Positions 36,544 to 46,893 are shown, numbered from the stretch's first letter. The stretch: DNA of 64,000 nucleotides from Serratia inhibens (GCF_003591175.1 NZ_QYYG01000004.1:1-64000); one strand, 5' to 3'. Translations and numbers: made by a program. Notes: a model not told the origin generated them from the sequence alone.

Positions 36544-37731
36544 TTACAGCGAACGACGCAGACGGGCGACCGCTTCCTGCATCTGTTGTTCAGTGGCGGT
36601 GGCGAACGACAGGCGGAAGCTTGAACGATCCGGGTTATCGGAGAAGAAATATTCCCCCGGCACGAACACCACACCCTGTTGCAGGGTAGTTTTCAGCCAT
36701 TCGGTGGCGTTGAACGGCTGACGGAAACGCGCCCACAGGAACATGCCGCCCTTCGGCATATCAAAGGTGATGTGATCTCCCAGCTCTTTCTCCACCAGCG
36801 CAGCCAGGATCTCGCCCTTTTGCTTGTAGGCGGCGCGGATCTTTTCGATCTGCCCCGGCAGACGATCCAGACCCAGGTAGCATTCGACGATGCTCTGCGA
36901 CAGAGCGCTGGCGTGCAGATCCGCCGCCTGTTTGATGATCGCCACTTTATGCAGCAGAAACTCAGGCAAAATAGCCCAACCCAGGCGCAAGCCCGGTGCC
37001 AGGATCTTGGAGAAGGTCGAGGTGTAGATAATGTTATCGGTATGGCCCAGCACCTGCTGCGAAACCTGATGCAGCGTGGCATTGCGCTCTTCGGTAAAGC
37101 GCAGTTCGCCGTACGGATCATCCTCGATAATCAGGAAGTTGTGCTCGGCCGCCAGTTTCACCAGCAGTTCGCGGCGCGGTGCGCTCAGCGTGAGGCCGCT
37201 TGGGTTGCCAAAGTTCGGCACCACGTACACGCCCTTGATGCGCTGAGTTTTCAGCAGCTCGGCAAGCTCTTCAACCACCATGCCGTCGCTGTCGGATGAT
37301 ACCGACATGATGTTGGCTTCCGCCAGTTCCAGCGTCTGCAGCGCCGCCAGATAGGTCGGGCGTTCCACCACAAACACGTCGCCAGGGTTGACGATAGCGC
37401 GCATCACCAGATCCAGCGCCTGTTGGGAGCCGGCGGTCACCATCACTTCTTCGGCCGTAGCGACCACGCCGCGCTCGGCGCACAACTCGCAAATGCGTTC
37501 ACGCAGCAACGGGCTGCCTTCAGTCAGGCCGTACTGGAAGGCGCTTTTTGGTTGTTCGGTGATCGCCTGATGGGTGGCAATGCTCAATCCTTCAAAATCA
37601 AACAGGGCATCAGAGGGGATGCCGCCCGCCAGCGAAATGACGTTTTCCATCTTACTGTGCTTGAGCAATTCACGAATTGCCGAGCTTTTTACGTTGACGA
37701 TGCGCTGCGCGAGTAACCCTTCTGTCTTCAT
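36544..37731 (-). CDS. PLP-dependent aminotransferase (fold type I, MocR/LysN-like class)
   Basis: The 395-aa enzyme has the fold-type-I features GSQQALDL, PNFGNPSG, IIEDDPYGEL and the PLP lysine Lys242 in STFSKILAPGLRLGW. It is closest in pattern to the 2-aminoadipate/aromatic aminotransferase group; the substrate cannot be fixed from sequence. It lies directly downstream of livF on the same strand, 120 bp away, which suggests a role with branched-chain or other hydrophobic amino acids (inference). Confidence 0.85.
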   Translation of the reverse strand: MKTEGLLAQRIVNVKSSAIRELLKHSKMENVISLAGGIPSDALFDFEGLSIATHQAITEQPKSAFQYGLTEGSPLLRERICELCAERGVVATAEEVMVTAGSQQALDLVMRAIVNPGDVFVVERPTYLAALQTLELAEANIMSVSSDSDGMVVEELAELLKTQRIKGVYVVPNFGNPSGLTLSAPRRELLVKLAAEHNFLIIEDDPYGELRFTEERNATLHQVSQQVLGHTDNIIYTSTFSKILAPGLRLGWAILPEFLLHKVAIIKQAADLHASALSQSIVECYLGLDRLPGQIEKIRAAYKQKGEILAALVEKELGDHITFDMPKGGMFLWARFRQPFNATEWLKTTLQQGVVFVPGEYFFSDNPDRSSFRLSFATATEQQMQEAVARLRRSL

Positions 37732-37851
37732 TTCTTATTCTCGTAATCGTTATAAATTTTGTAGGGGCGCGGTACACGGCGACCAGGCTATTCGCCCCCA
37801 CAGGAAAGTGAGTGCAACCAACAACGCTGTAGCCTGAAAGACGACGGGTAT

Positions 37852-38553
37852 TTAGCCGCCCAGATACGCCGACCTTACTGCTTCGTTTGCTAACAATGCG
37901 GCTCCCGTATCTTCCAACACCACGCGCCCGTTTTCCAGTACATAACCGCGATCCGCCAATTTCAGCGCCTGATTGGCGTTTTGCTCCACCAGGAAGATGG
38001 TCATGCCCTCTTCGCGCAGTTGCTGAATGATGTCGAAAATCTGCTGGATGATGATCGGCGCCAACCCGAGGGACGGCTCGTCGAGCAACAACAGCTTCGG
38101 CTGGCTCATCAGCGCGCGGCCGATCGCCAGCATCTGCTGTTCACCGCCGGACATGGTGCCGGAGCGCTGATTGCGACGCTCCAGCAAGCGCGGGAACAGG
38201 CCGAACACCCGCTCGATACGCTGCTGGTACTGGTGACGATCGGCAAAAAAACCGCCCATCGCCAGATTCTCTTCCACCGTCATGCGCGAAAATACCCGGC
38301 GCCCTTCCGGCACTATCGCCACCGCCTCACGCATAATGCGCGAGGTCTGCCACTGGGTAATATCCTGATCGAGGAAGGTAACGCTGCCTTCGGTGGCGCG
38401 CGGCTCACCGCACAGCGTACCGAGCAGCGTGGTTTTACCGGCACCGTTGGCACCGATCAGGGTGACTATCTCACCCTGCCTGATGTTCAGGCTGACCTGA
38501 TGCAGCGCCTGGATTTTGCCGTAATGGGCGGAAACCTGATTAAATGACAACAT
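37852..38553 (-). CDS. livF: Branched-chain amino acid ABC transporter ATPase LivF
   Basis: LivF is one of two ATPases of the LIV-I importer for leucine, isoleucine and valine. The 233-aa protein has Walker A GANGAGKTT, signature MSGGEQQMLAIGRAL and Walker B LLLLDEPSLGL. It follows livG by 4 bp and ends the livKHMGF cluster. Confidence 0.97.
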   Translation of the reverse strand: MLSFNQVSAHYGKIQALHQVSLNIRQGEIVTLIGANGAGKTTLLGTLCGEPRATEGSVTFLDQDITQWQTSRIMREAVAIVPEGRRVFSRMTVEENLAMGGFFADRHQYQQRIERVFGLFPRLLERRNQRSGTMSGGEQQMLAIGRALMSQPKLLLLDEPSLGLAPIIIQQIFDIIQQLREEGMTIFLVEQNANQALKLADRGYVLENGRVVLEDTGAALLANEAVRSAYLGG

Positions 38554-38557
38554 AGTA

Positions 38558-39325
38558 TTATTCGCCCAGATAGGCCCGGATGACGTCCGGGTTGTTACGA
38601 ATTTCCGCCGGGGTGCCCTGCGCCAGCGGCGTACCCTGATTCACCACGTAGATACGATCGGAAATGCCCATCACCAACTTCATGTCGTGCTCGATCAGCA
38701 ACACCGACACTTTATGCTGGTTGCGTAGCTCGACGATCAAGTGGTCCAGCTCGTCGGTTTCCTTCGGGTTCAGGCCCGCAGCGGGTTCGTCCAGCATCAG
38801 CAGTTCCGGACGGGTCACCATGCAGCGCGCAATCTCCAGCCGCCGCTGCTGGCCGTAGGCCAGATTGCCCGCCGAACGGTTAGCCATCTCAAGCAAGCCA
38901 ACGCGTTGCAGCCACACGGAAGCACGTTCCAGCGCGTCGGCTTCGGCACGACGGAAGGCAGGGGTTTTCAGCAGCCCGGCGAATACGCCGCTTTTCAGGT
39001 GCTGATGCTGGGCGACCAGCAGGTTCTCAATCACCGTCATTTCGCGGAACAGCCGCACATGCTGGAAAGTGCGCACTACGCCCATGCGGGCAATCGTCTG
39101 GCCAGGCAGCCCTTCCAGATGGCGATCGCGCAGCTTTATGGTGCCGCCAGTAGGGCGATAAAAGCCGGTCAGGCAGTTGAACACCGTGGTTTTTCCCGCG
39201 CCGTTCGGGCCGATCAGCGAAACAATTTCGCCTTCGTTCAACTCGAGCGCCACATTATTTACCGCCAGCAGGCCGCCGAAACGCATCGACAGTCCTTCTA
39301 CTTTCAGCAGAGGTTGCATGCTCAT
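38558..39325 (-). CDS. livG: Branched-chain amino acid ABC transporter ATPase LivG
   Basis: LivG is the second ATPase (255 aa, equal to E. coli). Walker [25 protein letters not shown] in place of the usual LSGGQ, and [15 protein letters not shown] are present. The ATG at 39325 overlaps the livM stop by 4 bp (ATGA); upstream in-frame sequence lies within livM and is not used. Confidence 0.97.
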   Translation of the reverse strand: MSMQPLLKVEGLSMRFGGLLAVNNVALELNEGEIVSLIGPNGAGKTTVFNCLTGFYRPTGGTIKLRDRHLEGLPGQTIARMGVVRTFQHVRLFREMTVIENLLVAQHQHLKSGVFAGLLKTPAFRRAEADALERASVWLQRVGLLEMANRSAGNLAYGQQRRLEIARCMVTRPELLMLDEPAAGLNPKETDELDHLIVELRNQHKVSVLLIEHDMKLVMGISDRIYVVNQGTPLAQGTPAEIRNNPDVIRAYLGE

Positions 39326-40593
39326 GCCTGTTCCCCCTTGCCGGCCGTTTTCAACTTCAACTGCGGGCGCTTCATCGGCAGCAGCCCTTGCGGCCGCCAA
39401 ATCATCATCAACACCATCAACGCGCCCAGCAACAGCATGCTGTATTCGTTCAGATCACGCATCATCTCGCGCGACACCACCAGCAGGATAGCCGCCAGGA
39501 TCACCGCGAACTGCGATCCCATGCCGCCCAACACCACAATCGCCAGCACGAAGGCCGATTCGACGAAGGTGAAGGACTCCGGGCTCACGAAGCCCTGGCG
39601 CGCGGCGAACAGCGTGCCGGCAAAACCGGCGAAGGCGGCGCTGATGGTAAAAGCGGTCAGTTTGATTTTGGTCGGGCTCAGGCCCAGCGAGCGGCAGGCG
39701 ATTTCATCTTCACGCAGCGCTTCCCAGGCGCGGCCCAATGGCATGCGCAGCAAGCGGTTGATCACAAACAGCGTCAGCACCACCAGCAGCAACGCCACCA
39801 GATACAGGAACACGATGCGATCGCTCGGATCGTATTGCAGGCCGAAGAAATTATGGAAGGTATCCCAACCGCCGTCACGCGCGCTGCGGTTGAATTCCAG
39901 ACCAAAAAAGGTCGGTTTCGGGATCTGGCTGATGCCGTTCGGCCCACCGGTAATCTCGGTGTTGTTCAGCAACAGGATACGTACGATCTCACCAAAACCC
40001 AGCGTCACAATCGCCAGGTAGTCCCCGCGCAAACGCAGCACCGGGAAACCGAGCAGGAAACCGAAGATGGCAGTGACGATACCCGCCAGCGGCAGGCTTT
40101 CCCAGAAGCCAAGGCCGTAATAGTGATTCAGTAGCGCGTAGGTATAGGCGCCGATGGCGTAGAAGCCGCCGTAACCCAGCACCAGCAGGCCGGACAGCCC
40201 TACTACCACGTTCAGGCCCAGGCCGAGCATCACGTAGATCAACGTCAGGGTGGCGATATCCACCGAGCCGCGCGACACCAGAAATGGCCAGGCGATCGCA
40301 GCGACAATAATCGCCGCCGCCAACAGCTTCTGGCGCGGGGTGGTGCCGTCAAAGCTCGGTAATACAAAAGAGGGGCCGGAGAGTTTTTTCAACCCCTGCC
40401 GCATCAGCGGGCGCAACAGTTGGAAGAAGAAGACGATGACGCAGCCGATGCCGATCCACATCCAGCGCACTTCCGCCGCACCGTGGACCACCAGCTTGGT
40501 ACCGTCCAGGCTCAGTTGCATCCCCATCAGGAACGACGCCATGACAAACAGCACTACCGAGGCTATCAGCGCGTTAAGCAGATTGAGTTTCAT
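39322..40593 (-). CDS. livM: Branched-chain amino acid ABC transporter permease LivM
   Basis: LivM is a permease with about ten membrane helices (423 aa; E. coli 425). The conserved cytoplasmic motif [18 protein letters not shown] and the [15 protein letters not shown] segment are present. It overlaps livH by 4 bp and livG by 4 bp. Confidence 0.97.
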   Translation of the reverse strand: MKLNLLNALIASVVLFVMASFLMGMQLSLDGTKLVVHGAAEVRWMWIGIGCVIVFFFQLLRPLMRQGLKKLSGPSFVLPSFDGTTPRQKLLAAAIIVAAIAWPFLVSRGSVDIATLTLIYVMLGLGLNVVVGLSGLLVLGYGGFYAIGAYTYALLNHYYGLGFWESLPLAGIVTAIFGFLLGFPVLRLRGDYLAIVTLGFGEIVRILLLNNTEITGGPNGISQIPKPTFFGLEFNRSARDGGWDTFHNFFGLQYDPSDRIVFLYLVALLLVVLTLFVINRLLRMPLGRAWEALREDEIACRSLGLSPTKIKLTAFTISAAFAGFAGTLFAARQGFVSPESFTFVESAFVLAIVVLGGMGSQFAVILAAILLVVSREMMRDLNEYSMLLLGALMVLMMIWRPQGLLPMKRPQLKLKTAGKGEQA

Positions 40594-41516
40594 ACCTTCT
40601 CAACCTCCGGCCGCCCGAGGATGCCGGTCGGCATGATCAGCAACACCACGATCAGCAGCGCGAACGACACCACGTCTTTATATTCGGTGCTCAGATAGGC
40701 CGAGGTCAGCGCTTCTGCCACTCCCAGTACCAGCCCGCCGATCATCGCGCCGGGAATACTGCCGATGCCGCCCAATACTGCCGCGGTAAAGGCTTTCATG
40801 CCGGCCATAAAGCCGATGTACGGGTTGATTACGCCGTAGAACTGGCCAAGCAGCACACCGGCCACCGCCGCCATCACGGCGCCGATCACGAAGGTCAGTG
40901 AAATCACCCGGTCGGTATTGATGCCCAACAGGCTGGCCATCTTCAAATCTTCCGCGCAGGCGCGGCAGGCGCGACCCATGCGGGAATAACGGATAAACAG
41001 CGTCAACGCCAGCATCGCCAGGAAGGTGACGCCCCAGATAATCAGTTGCATGGTGCTGATGGTGGCGGCGAAGCCATTGCTTTCACCCAGCACCCACTGG
41101 CCGGTGACCAGGCTTGGCAACGCCAGATCGCGCGAGCCCTGAGTCAGGCTGACGTAGTTTTGCAGGAATATCGACATCCCGATGGCGGAAATCAGCGCTA
41201 TCAGGCGTTTGGAGTTGCGCACCGGCTTATAGGCCACCCGCTCGATGCTCCAGCCGTAGGCGCTGGCGATCACGATCGACACCAAAAACGCGGCGCCAAT
41301 CAGCAGCCAGCCGACGTCGATACCGAGCATCATCAGGGCGGCGATAACAATAAAGGAGACATAGCTGCCGATCATATACACCTCGCCGTGGGCGAAGTTG
41401 ATCATGCCGATAATGCCGTAGACCATGGTGTAACCGATGGCGATCAATGCATAGGTGCTGCCCAGCGTGACGCCGTTGAACATCTGCTGCAGAAAATAGA
41501 GAACCTGCTCTGACAT
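40590..41516 (-). CDS. livH: Branched-chain amino acid ABC transporter permease LivH
   Basis: LivH is the other permease (308 aa, as in E. coli). It starts [20 protein letters not shown], shows [15 protein letters not shown] and the loop [19 protein letters not shown]. About eight membrane helices are visible. It is separated from livK by 115 bp holding two hairpins. Confidence 0.97.
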   Translation of the reverse strand: MSEQVLYFLQQMFNGVTLGSTYALIAIGYTMVYGIIGMINFAHGEVYMIGSYVSFIVIAALMMLGIDVGWLLIGAAFLVSIVIASAYGWSIERVAYKPVRNSKRLIALISAIGMSIFLQNYVSLTQGSRDLALPSLVTGQWVLGESNGFAATISTMQLIIWGVTFLAMLALTLFIRYSRMGRACRACAEDLKMASLLGINTDRVISLTFVIGAVMAAVAGVLLGQFYGVINPYIGFMAGMKAFTAAVLGGIGSIPGAMIGGLVLGVAEALTSAYLSTEYKDVVSFALLIVVLLIMPTGILGRPEVEKV

Positions 41517-41573
41517 ACTCTGACCCTTGGCTGCGAAACCTGAACGCGAAGATCGTTCAGGTAAAGGGATACG

Positions 41574-41613
41574 GGGCCGGCAAGCCGGCCCGCGGGCGCA
41601 GCGGACTGCGCCC
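41574..41613 (-). repeat. Tandem perfect hairpins between livK and livH
   Basis: GGGCCGGC-AA-GCCGGCCC (41574-41591) and GGGCGCAG-CGGA-CTGCGCCC (41594-41613) are two adjacent 8-bp perfect stems 18 bp past the livK stop. No T run follows, so they look like an attenuating or mRNA-stabilising element that keeps binding-protein levels above the membrane genes. Confidence 0.75.
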
Positions 41614-41631
41614 TACCCTGATTATTATGGC

Positions 41632-42747
41632 TTATTTAATCGGTGTTGATGTGCCGTCTGCATGCCATTCAAACACGCCGAATTCGAAACCTTTCAGATC
41701 GCCCTTATCATCCCAGCTCAGCGGCCCCATCACGGTGTCCACCGGCTTGCCGGTTTTCAGATCCTTGACGATGTCGGCCGGCTCCTGGCTGCCGCTGCGC
41801 TCCATCCCGGTAGTCAGAGATTGCAGCGCTGCGTAAGTGGTCCAGACGAACGGCCCGGTCGGATCCAGCTTCTTGGCCTTCAGTGCATCCACGACAGGTT
41901 TGTTGGCAGGTACCTGATCGTAACGTTTAGGCAGGGTCACGAGCATGCCTTCTGAGGCGGCACCGGCAATGTTGGACAACGAGGAGTTGCCCACGCCCTC
42001 TGGCCCCATAAAGCGGGTGGTCAGGCCTGCCTGTTTTGCCTGACGCAGGATCTGCCCCATTTCCGGGTAGTAGCCGCCGAAGTAAACGAAATCGACGTTT
42101 TCTTTCTTCAGACGCGCCACCAGAGTGGAGAAATCTTTATCACCGGCGGTGATGCCTTCAAACATCACCACGTCGGTACCCTGCTTTTTCAGGCTGTCGC
42201 GCACCGAGCGCGCCAGGCCTTCGCCATACTGCTGCTTGTCGTGAACCACGGCAATGCGCTTGGGTTTGATTTCGCTGAGGATGTATTTCGCTGCGGTTGG
42301 GCCCTGATCGGAATCCAGCCCGGTGGTACGCATGATCATCTTGTAACCACGGGTGGTCAGATCGGCGTTGGTGGCCGCCGGGGTAATCATGATCACGCCT
42401 TCGTCTTCATAAATATCGGAAGCCGGTTGAGTCGAGGACGAGCACAGGTGGCCGATCACATAGCGAATGCCGTCATTGATCACCTTGTTGGCGACCGCAA
42501 CCGCCTGTTTCGGGTCACAGGCGTCGTCATATTCCACGCCGACCAGTTTATCGCCCTTGATGCCACCTTTGGCGTTGATATCGGCAATCGCCTGACGGGC
42601 ACCGGTAAACTCCATATCGCCATACTGCGCGACCGGGCCGGACATTGCGCCCACGATCGCCACCTTGATATCTTTCGCCATTGCCGAATGGCCGATCGCC
42701 ATCGCGATACAACCCGCCAACAGCGCCTTACCTTTTGTTAATTTCAT
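41632..42747 (-). CDS. livK: Branched-chain amino acid periplasmic binding protein (LivK/LivJ)
   Basis: This 371-aa precursor binds leucine or branched-chain amino acids in the periplasm for LivHMGF. The signal peptide [19 protein letters not shown] ends in SAMA, followed by [20 protein letters not shown]. Two cysteines (DDACDPK and GHLCSSST) form the family disulfide. GGGG precedes the ATG at 42747. Whether it is strictly LivK or LivJ type is not resolved by eye. Confidence 0.93.
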   Translation of the reverse strand: MKLTKGKALLAGCIAMAIGHSAMAKDIKVAIVGAMSGPVAQYGDMEFTGARQAIADINAKGGIKGDKLVGVEYDDACDPKQAVAVANKVINDGIRYVIGHLCSSSTQPASDIYEDEGVIMITPAATNADLTTRGYKMIMRTTGLDSDQGPTAAKYILSEIKPKRIAVVHDKQQYGEGLARSVRDSLKKQGTDVVMFEGITAGDKDFSTLVARLKKENVDFVYFGGYYPEMGQILRQAKQAGLTTRFMGPEGVGNSSLSNIAGAASEGMLVTLPKRYDQVPANKPVVDALKAKKLDPTGPFVWTTYAALQSLTTGMERSGSQEPADIVKDLKTGKPVDTVMGPLSWDDKGDLKGFEFGVFEWHADGTSTPIK

Positions 42748-43153
42748 CCGCAAATCCCCATCTGTCGTTGTGAACGTACCTGTTGTGTTTGCCTGCACCT
42801 GACCCTTATTTACTGCTTTTATTCATAAGTAATAATGATTTAGGTGTTTTCGTGGCAATATTTTCTAATAAGACTTTATTTTTCATACCATTAAACAGGA
42901 ATTTTCTGCTGCAAATCAACTTGAACAATCAGAAACAAGCGGTGTAAACAGGATAAAATCCGGATTAAATCTGCGCCATTTTGCATCAGTCGCAGCGCGT
43001 TATGCTGGTTATCGATCCATTAACAATCTATTTACTCGGAAAATGCGTCCTGCAAAAAACATTTTGCGCAGTAATCGTACAGAAAAACTTACACAACGCT
43101 CTGTGCAAGATCTATTACACTGTCGGCATCGATTAGCCGTTCGGAAATTCTGC
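42748..43153. other. AT-rich intergenic region between livK and panM
   Basis: No gene is seen. The region must contain divergent promoters for liv and panM. A candidate for panM is a -10-like TATTAC near 43113. No operator could be assigned with confidence, though Lrp control of liv is expected from E. coli. Confidence 0.4.
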
Positions 43154-43546
43154 ATGAAACTGACTATTGAGCGATTAACCACGCTGTCCCCGCAAGACCT
43201 TATCGACCTCGGTAAAATCTGGCCGCAACAGCAGCCGCAGCAGTGGCAGAGCTGGCTGGACGGTGATAAGGCCCTGTTCGCCGCCCGTTTTAACGAACGG
43301 CTGCTGGGTGCGGTGAAAATTGTGCTGGATGGCGATAACGCTCAACTGCAGGATTTGCTGGTGCGCGAAGTGACGCGCCGTCGCGGCGTCGGGCTGTATC
43401 TGGTGCAGGATACACAGCGCCAACTGCCCCAGATAGCGCATTGGCAGCTTTCTATCGCCGGCCTGGCACCGCGCGAACGCGGTGAAGTGGATAACTTTAT
43501 GCGCGCCTGCGGTTTCACTCAGCAAGGCGATCTCTGGCATAAATGA
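43154..43546 (+). CDS. panM: PanD maturation factor PanM (GNAT fold)
   Basis: PanM (PanZ) is a GNAT-fold protein that triggers self-cleavage of aspartate decarboxylase PanD and regulates pantothenate/CoA synthesis. The 130-aa protein aligns to E. coli PanM at MKLTIERL, LIDLGKIWP, AARFNERLLGAV and VREVTRRRGVG (acetyl-CoA loop). E. coli also places it beside liv genes. Its stop overlaps the start of the next gene by 4 bp. Confidence 0.95.
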   Translation: MKLTIERLTTLSPQDLIDLGKIWPQQQPQQWQSWLDGDKALFAARFNERLLGAVKIVLDGDNAQLQDLLVREVTRRRGVGLYLVQDTQRQLPQIAHWQLSIAGLAPRERGEVDNFMRACGFTQQGDLWHK

Positions 43547-44760
43547 AACGCGGGATGATGGCGTTGCTGCTGTTGGCACTGGCGTTGACGGCCTGGTTCG
43601 CTGGCCGTCACCAGGCGCTGCGGCTACCACCGCCCCGGGACAACCAGATTTATATCTGGCAACGGGTCTGGACGCCGCAACACGCCACTGCGCTGGCGCA
43701 AAGCCGCGACCTGTTCTCCACTCTGCGCGTGTTGGGTGCGCAGGCGCATCCGCGCGAAGGCTGGCGCGAAATCCCGGTCAATCTGCCGCAACTGCAACAA
43801 GATGGCCGCCCGATGTGGCTGGTAGCCCGTTTGGATGGGCAACTGGCGCAACTCGATGAATCGGCTATTCGTCAGCGCCTGGTAAAACAGGTTCTGCAAT
43901 GGCAGGCCGCCGGGTTGCAGGTGATCGGCATCGAAATAGATCATGACGCCGCCACCGCTCGTCTGCCTGACTATCAATATTTCTTGCAACAGCTGCGCCG
44001 ACAACTGCCTTCTTCCTTGCAACTCGGCATTACCGCGTTACCGGCCTGGATCGGCTCACCGGCGCTGCCCGGCGTGTTGCAACAGGCAGACAGCTCGGTG
44101 TTGCAGGTTCATGCGGTGCTCTCGCCGCAGCAGGGGCTGTTCACCGCCCCGCTGGCGCTGCGCTGGGTAAAACAATATGCAAAAATTACGTCCAAACCTT
44201 TCAGAGTGGCGCTGCCGGCCTACGGTATGGGCCTGCTGGGCGTTGATGCACAGGGCGCACAGGTCGAGAGCGAAGCTTCGCTGCGCGTGGCGGGCAATCC
44301 CCGCGAACTGACGGTAGCGCCGCAACAGGTGGCCGATTTTCTGCAGCAACTGGATACCCAGGCGGTACCGCATCTGCGCGGCGTTATCTGGTTCCGGCTG
44401 CCGCTGGCGGACGATCGCCGTGCCTGGTCGCTCAATACGCTGCGGGCGGTGATCGAACAACAGCCGCTTAACGCCAGCTGGCAGGTAAAATTTAGCCCTC
44501 AGCCACAGCAAAATGGGCTGTATGATCTGATAATTCATAATAACGGACCGGTTGATGCCCCGTTGCCTCGTGAAATAACCGTCGCCGCCACGGACTGTCT
44601 GGCGGCAGATGCGGCGGGCAACTACCGGTTGGAAAGCGGGCCTCAGCGCCAGCGCTTTGTCCTTATCAGCGGCGATCAGCTGCGCGCCGGGCAATCCCGG
44701 CCGCTGGGCTGGCTGCGCTGCCAACAATTGACGCCAGGAGGCACTCTTGTCATACCCTGA
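43543..44760 (+). CDS. DUF3142-type membrane-anchored protein of unknown function
   Basis: The 405-aa protein starts with a hydrophobic anchor (MKRGMMALLLLALALTAWFAG) and is likely exported. The body has a DUF3142-like pattern: YIWQRVWTP, LQVIGIEIDHDAATARLPDYQ, LGITALPAWI, and LRGVIWFRLP, suggestive of a TIM-barrel related to glycosyl hydrolases. The conserved acidic IEIDHD and the AYGMGLL strand stand out. No function is established. It is coupled to panM (ATGA overlap) and to the next gene by a 14-bp overlap. Confidence 0.75.
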   Translation: MKRGMMALLLLALALTAWFAGRHQALRLPPPRDNQIYIWQRVWTPQHATALAQSRDLFSTLRVLGAQAHPREGWREIPVNLPQLQQDGRPMWLVARLDGQLAQLDESAIRQRLVKQVLQWQAAGLQVIGIEIDHDAATARLPDYQYFLQQLRRQLPSSLQLGITALPAWIGSPALPGVLQQADSSVLQVHAVLSPQQGLFTAPLALRWVKQYAKITSKPFRVALPAYGMGLLGVDAQGAQVESEASLRVAGNPRELTVAPQQVADFLQQLDTQAVPHLRGVIWFRLPLADDRRAWSLNTLRAVIEQQPLNASWQVKFSPQPQQNGLYDLIIHNNGPVDAPLPREITVAATDCLAADAAGNYRLESGPQRQRFVLISGDQLRAGQSRPLGWLRCQQLTPGGTLVIP

Positions 44761-46828
44761 TGCACCCGCGGTACGCAACCGCCACGGCCGGTATCTCTCA
44801 CTCGCCGCCCTGATCGGCTCCGCGCTGGCGATGCCCATTAACGGTTTCGCTTGCGGGCCGGACTTTCCCAACCGTTTGCTGACCGATCGTAACGGTACCC
44901 TGCTGTATATGCCGGAAGGCAATTTTGCCTTTGAGGCCAGTCGCCTGGTCGCGGTCGATAACCAGCTGCCGCTGTGGAAAGCGCCTCCACCGGCAACGCC
45001 GCCGAAACCGATGCCGCTTTCGCCGGAGACAATCATTATCGGCAAAATGCGCGCCGCCAAGACCGTCGAGGAGGCCGATGCAGTCAATTCTCAGGGGTTG
45101 TCAGACGCCGCACGCCTTTATCAACTCGGCGCCGTGGCCTTTGCCGGTGCTGATCCGCGGGCCGCAGAGTATTTCCAGCAGGTCCTGGCGCTGCCCGCAG
45201 CACAGCAGGGCGACTGGGGACTTCGGGCGCAGTATTCGCTCGGACGGGTTCTGATGGACGACCACGGCACGCCGGAAAATGAGTCCGATACACCGGCTCC
45301 GGCGGTTAAACGTCCGGCTAAACCACAGTTAGAGCAGGCGCAGGCGGCTTTTCAGCAGGTGATTGACCGGGTTAAAGCCGGCGCGGCCGATCCTGATCAA
45401 CTGGCGCTGAGCAGCCTGGGACAGCAAGCGCGCATCCAACTGTGGCTGGGTAACATCGCCCCGGCGGCACAACTGTACGCCCGGCAGGCGGCGCAGGGCG
45501 ATCAAAACGGTGGGCTGTCGTTACAGTACGTCTCCAGCTATCTGGTCAATCCTGACCACTTTGACGCGCTGAAACAGGCCATTAGCGATCCGTTGATCCA
45601 ACAGTTGGTGACCATCGAACTCTTTGCGCGCGGCAGCAATTTGCAAATGTCGGATACCGATGCCACCGGTACCCGTTCGAAACAGATCATCAGCCAAATT
45701 CTGACGCTGCTGAACGCCTCGGTGAAAAGTGGCTTCAGCGGCAGCGACCGGCTAGCGGCGCTGGCTTATCGCGCCGGGCAATATCCCATGGCGGCCAGCC
45801 TGTTGAAACATGCCGGCGACAGTGGGCTGGCGTGGTGGCTGCGCGCCAAGATGGCGCTACGCAATGGGGATGTTAAGGCGGCTACCGCCGCTTATGCCAA
45901 AGCGGCTGCAGCCTTCCCCTCCAGTGAAAGCTGGGGCGAGCAGCGCAATGCGGACTTTGCGCCGGAAACCATCGTGCCCGAATGCCGGGTGGCCGGGGAG
46001 CAGGCGATCCTTGCGTTGGATCGCGGCGACTACCTGCAGGCGATGGATTTTCTGTATCGCGGCAAAGAGATTTATTGGGCAGATGTCGCCGATGTGGCCG
46101 AGCGGGTGCTGACGATCGACGAACTGAAAGGCTTCGTTGATAAACATGTGCCGGCACCGGCAACGCCGCTGAAACCCGTCAATCCCGATGAGTACAACGG
46201 CCAACAAATCACGCCGGATATCCAATTGCGGGAACTGCTGGCGCGACGGCTGATGCGTGCCGGGCGGGCCCAGGAGGCGATGGACTACTTTGATATTCCG
46301 AACTACCGCCAGGTGGCGCAAGGGTATGCCGATACGCTGAAAACCGCGCAGGACAAAACCGCCGACAAACAGGTGCGGGCCAAAGCCTATTATCAGGCGG
46401 CGACACTGCTGCGCACGCAGGGGCTGACCTTCACCGGCTACGAGATGACGCCGGATTACGCCATTTATGACGCAGGTTATTCATATCTGGGGGATGCCTT
46501 TGATACCCACGAGCTGAAACACAAGAGTTGGATCAGCAGCGCCGAAGCGGCGCGAGCCAAAGCGGCGCTGCCGGCACAAGACAATCGCTTCCTGCATTAT
46601 CGCTGGCAGGCGGTCGACCTTGCCCAGCAGGCCGCCGATTTGTTGCCGCCCAAAAGCCAGGCGTATGCTGCCGTGCTGTGCAATGCCGCCGGCTGGGTTA
46701 TTAAACGCGACGCGAAAACCGGCCAGGCGCTGTATCAGCGCTATATCAACACCGGCACCCGTTACCCCTGGGCCAGCAAGTTTGGTTACGACTGCCCGGC
46801 ACCGGATTTTGCCGCGGCAGGCCGGTAA
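44747..46828 (+). CDS. Secreted helical-repeat (TPR-like) protein of unknown function
   Basis: The 693-aa protein starts at TTG (44747), with AGGAGG only 5 bases upstream, inside the end of the DUF3142 gene. A signal peptide (YLSLAALIGSALAMPINGFA) precedes CGPDFPN. The body is built of Ala-rich helix pairs of TPR type (for example LYQLGAVAFAGADPRAAEYFQQVLALP and LAALAYRAGQYPMAASLLKHAG). I know no function. Tight coupling suggests it works with the DUF3142 protein in the periplasm or at the envelope. A strong terminator follows. Confidence 0.75.
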   Translation: MSYPDAPAVRNRHGRYLSLAALIGSALAMPINGFACGPDFPNRLLTDRNGTLLYMPEGNFAFEASRLVAVDNQLPLWKAPPPATPPKPMPLSPETIIIGKMRAAKTVEEADAVNSQGLSDAARLYQLGAVAFAGADPRAAEYFQQVLALPAAQQGDWGLRAQYSLGRVLMDDHGTPENESDTPAPAVKRPAKPQLEQAQAAFQQVIDRVKAGAADPDQLALSSLGQQARIQLWLGNIAPAAQLYARQAAQGDQNGGLSLQYVSSYLVNPDHFDALKQAISDPLIQQLVTIELFARGSNLQMSDTDATGTRSKQIISQILTLLNASVKSGFSGSDRLAALAYRAGQYPMAASLLKHAGDSGLAWWLRAKMALRNGDVKAATAAYAKAAAAFPSSESWGEQRNADFAPETIVPECRVAGEQAILALDRGDYLQAMDFLYRGKEIYWADVADVAERVLTIDELKGFVDKHVPAPATPLKPVNPDEYNGQQITPDIQLRELLARRLMRAGRAQEAMDYFDIPNYRQVAQGYADTLKTAQDKTADKQVRAKAYYQAATLLRTQGLTFTGYEMTPDYAIYDAGYSYLGDAFDTHELKHKSWISSAEAARAKAALPAQDNRFLHYRWQAVDLAQQAADLLPPKSQAYAAVLCNAAGWVIKRDAKTGQALYQRYINTGTRYPWASKFGYDCPAPDFAAAGR

Positions 46829-46845
46829 CGCCGAATTTCAGGCAC

Positions 46846-46878
46846 AAAAAAACCCGTTCACTGCTGAACGGGTTTTTT
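46846..46878. terminator. Bidirectional terminator
   Basis: AACCCGTTCA (46851-46860) and TGAACGGGTT (46865-46874) form a perfect 10-bp stem with a 4-base loop, with A run before and T run after. It serves the repeat-protein gene and rpoH, which converge here. Confidence 0.93.
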
Positions 46879-46893
46879 AACGCTTAAGCGGGA

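Noticed and set aside
38741-40021. A 426-codon open frame on the plus strand opposite livG/livM
   Set aside because: It spans two conserved liv genes on the other strand and its low-complexity Arg/Gln/His composition is typical of an antisense shadow.
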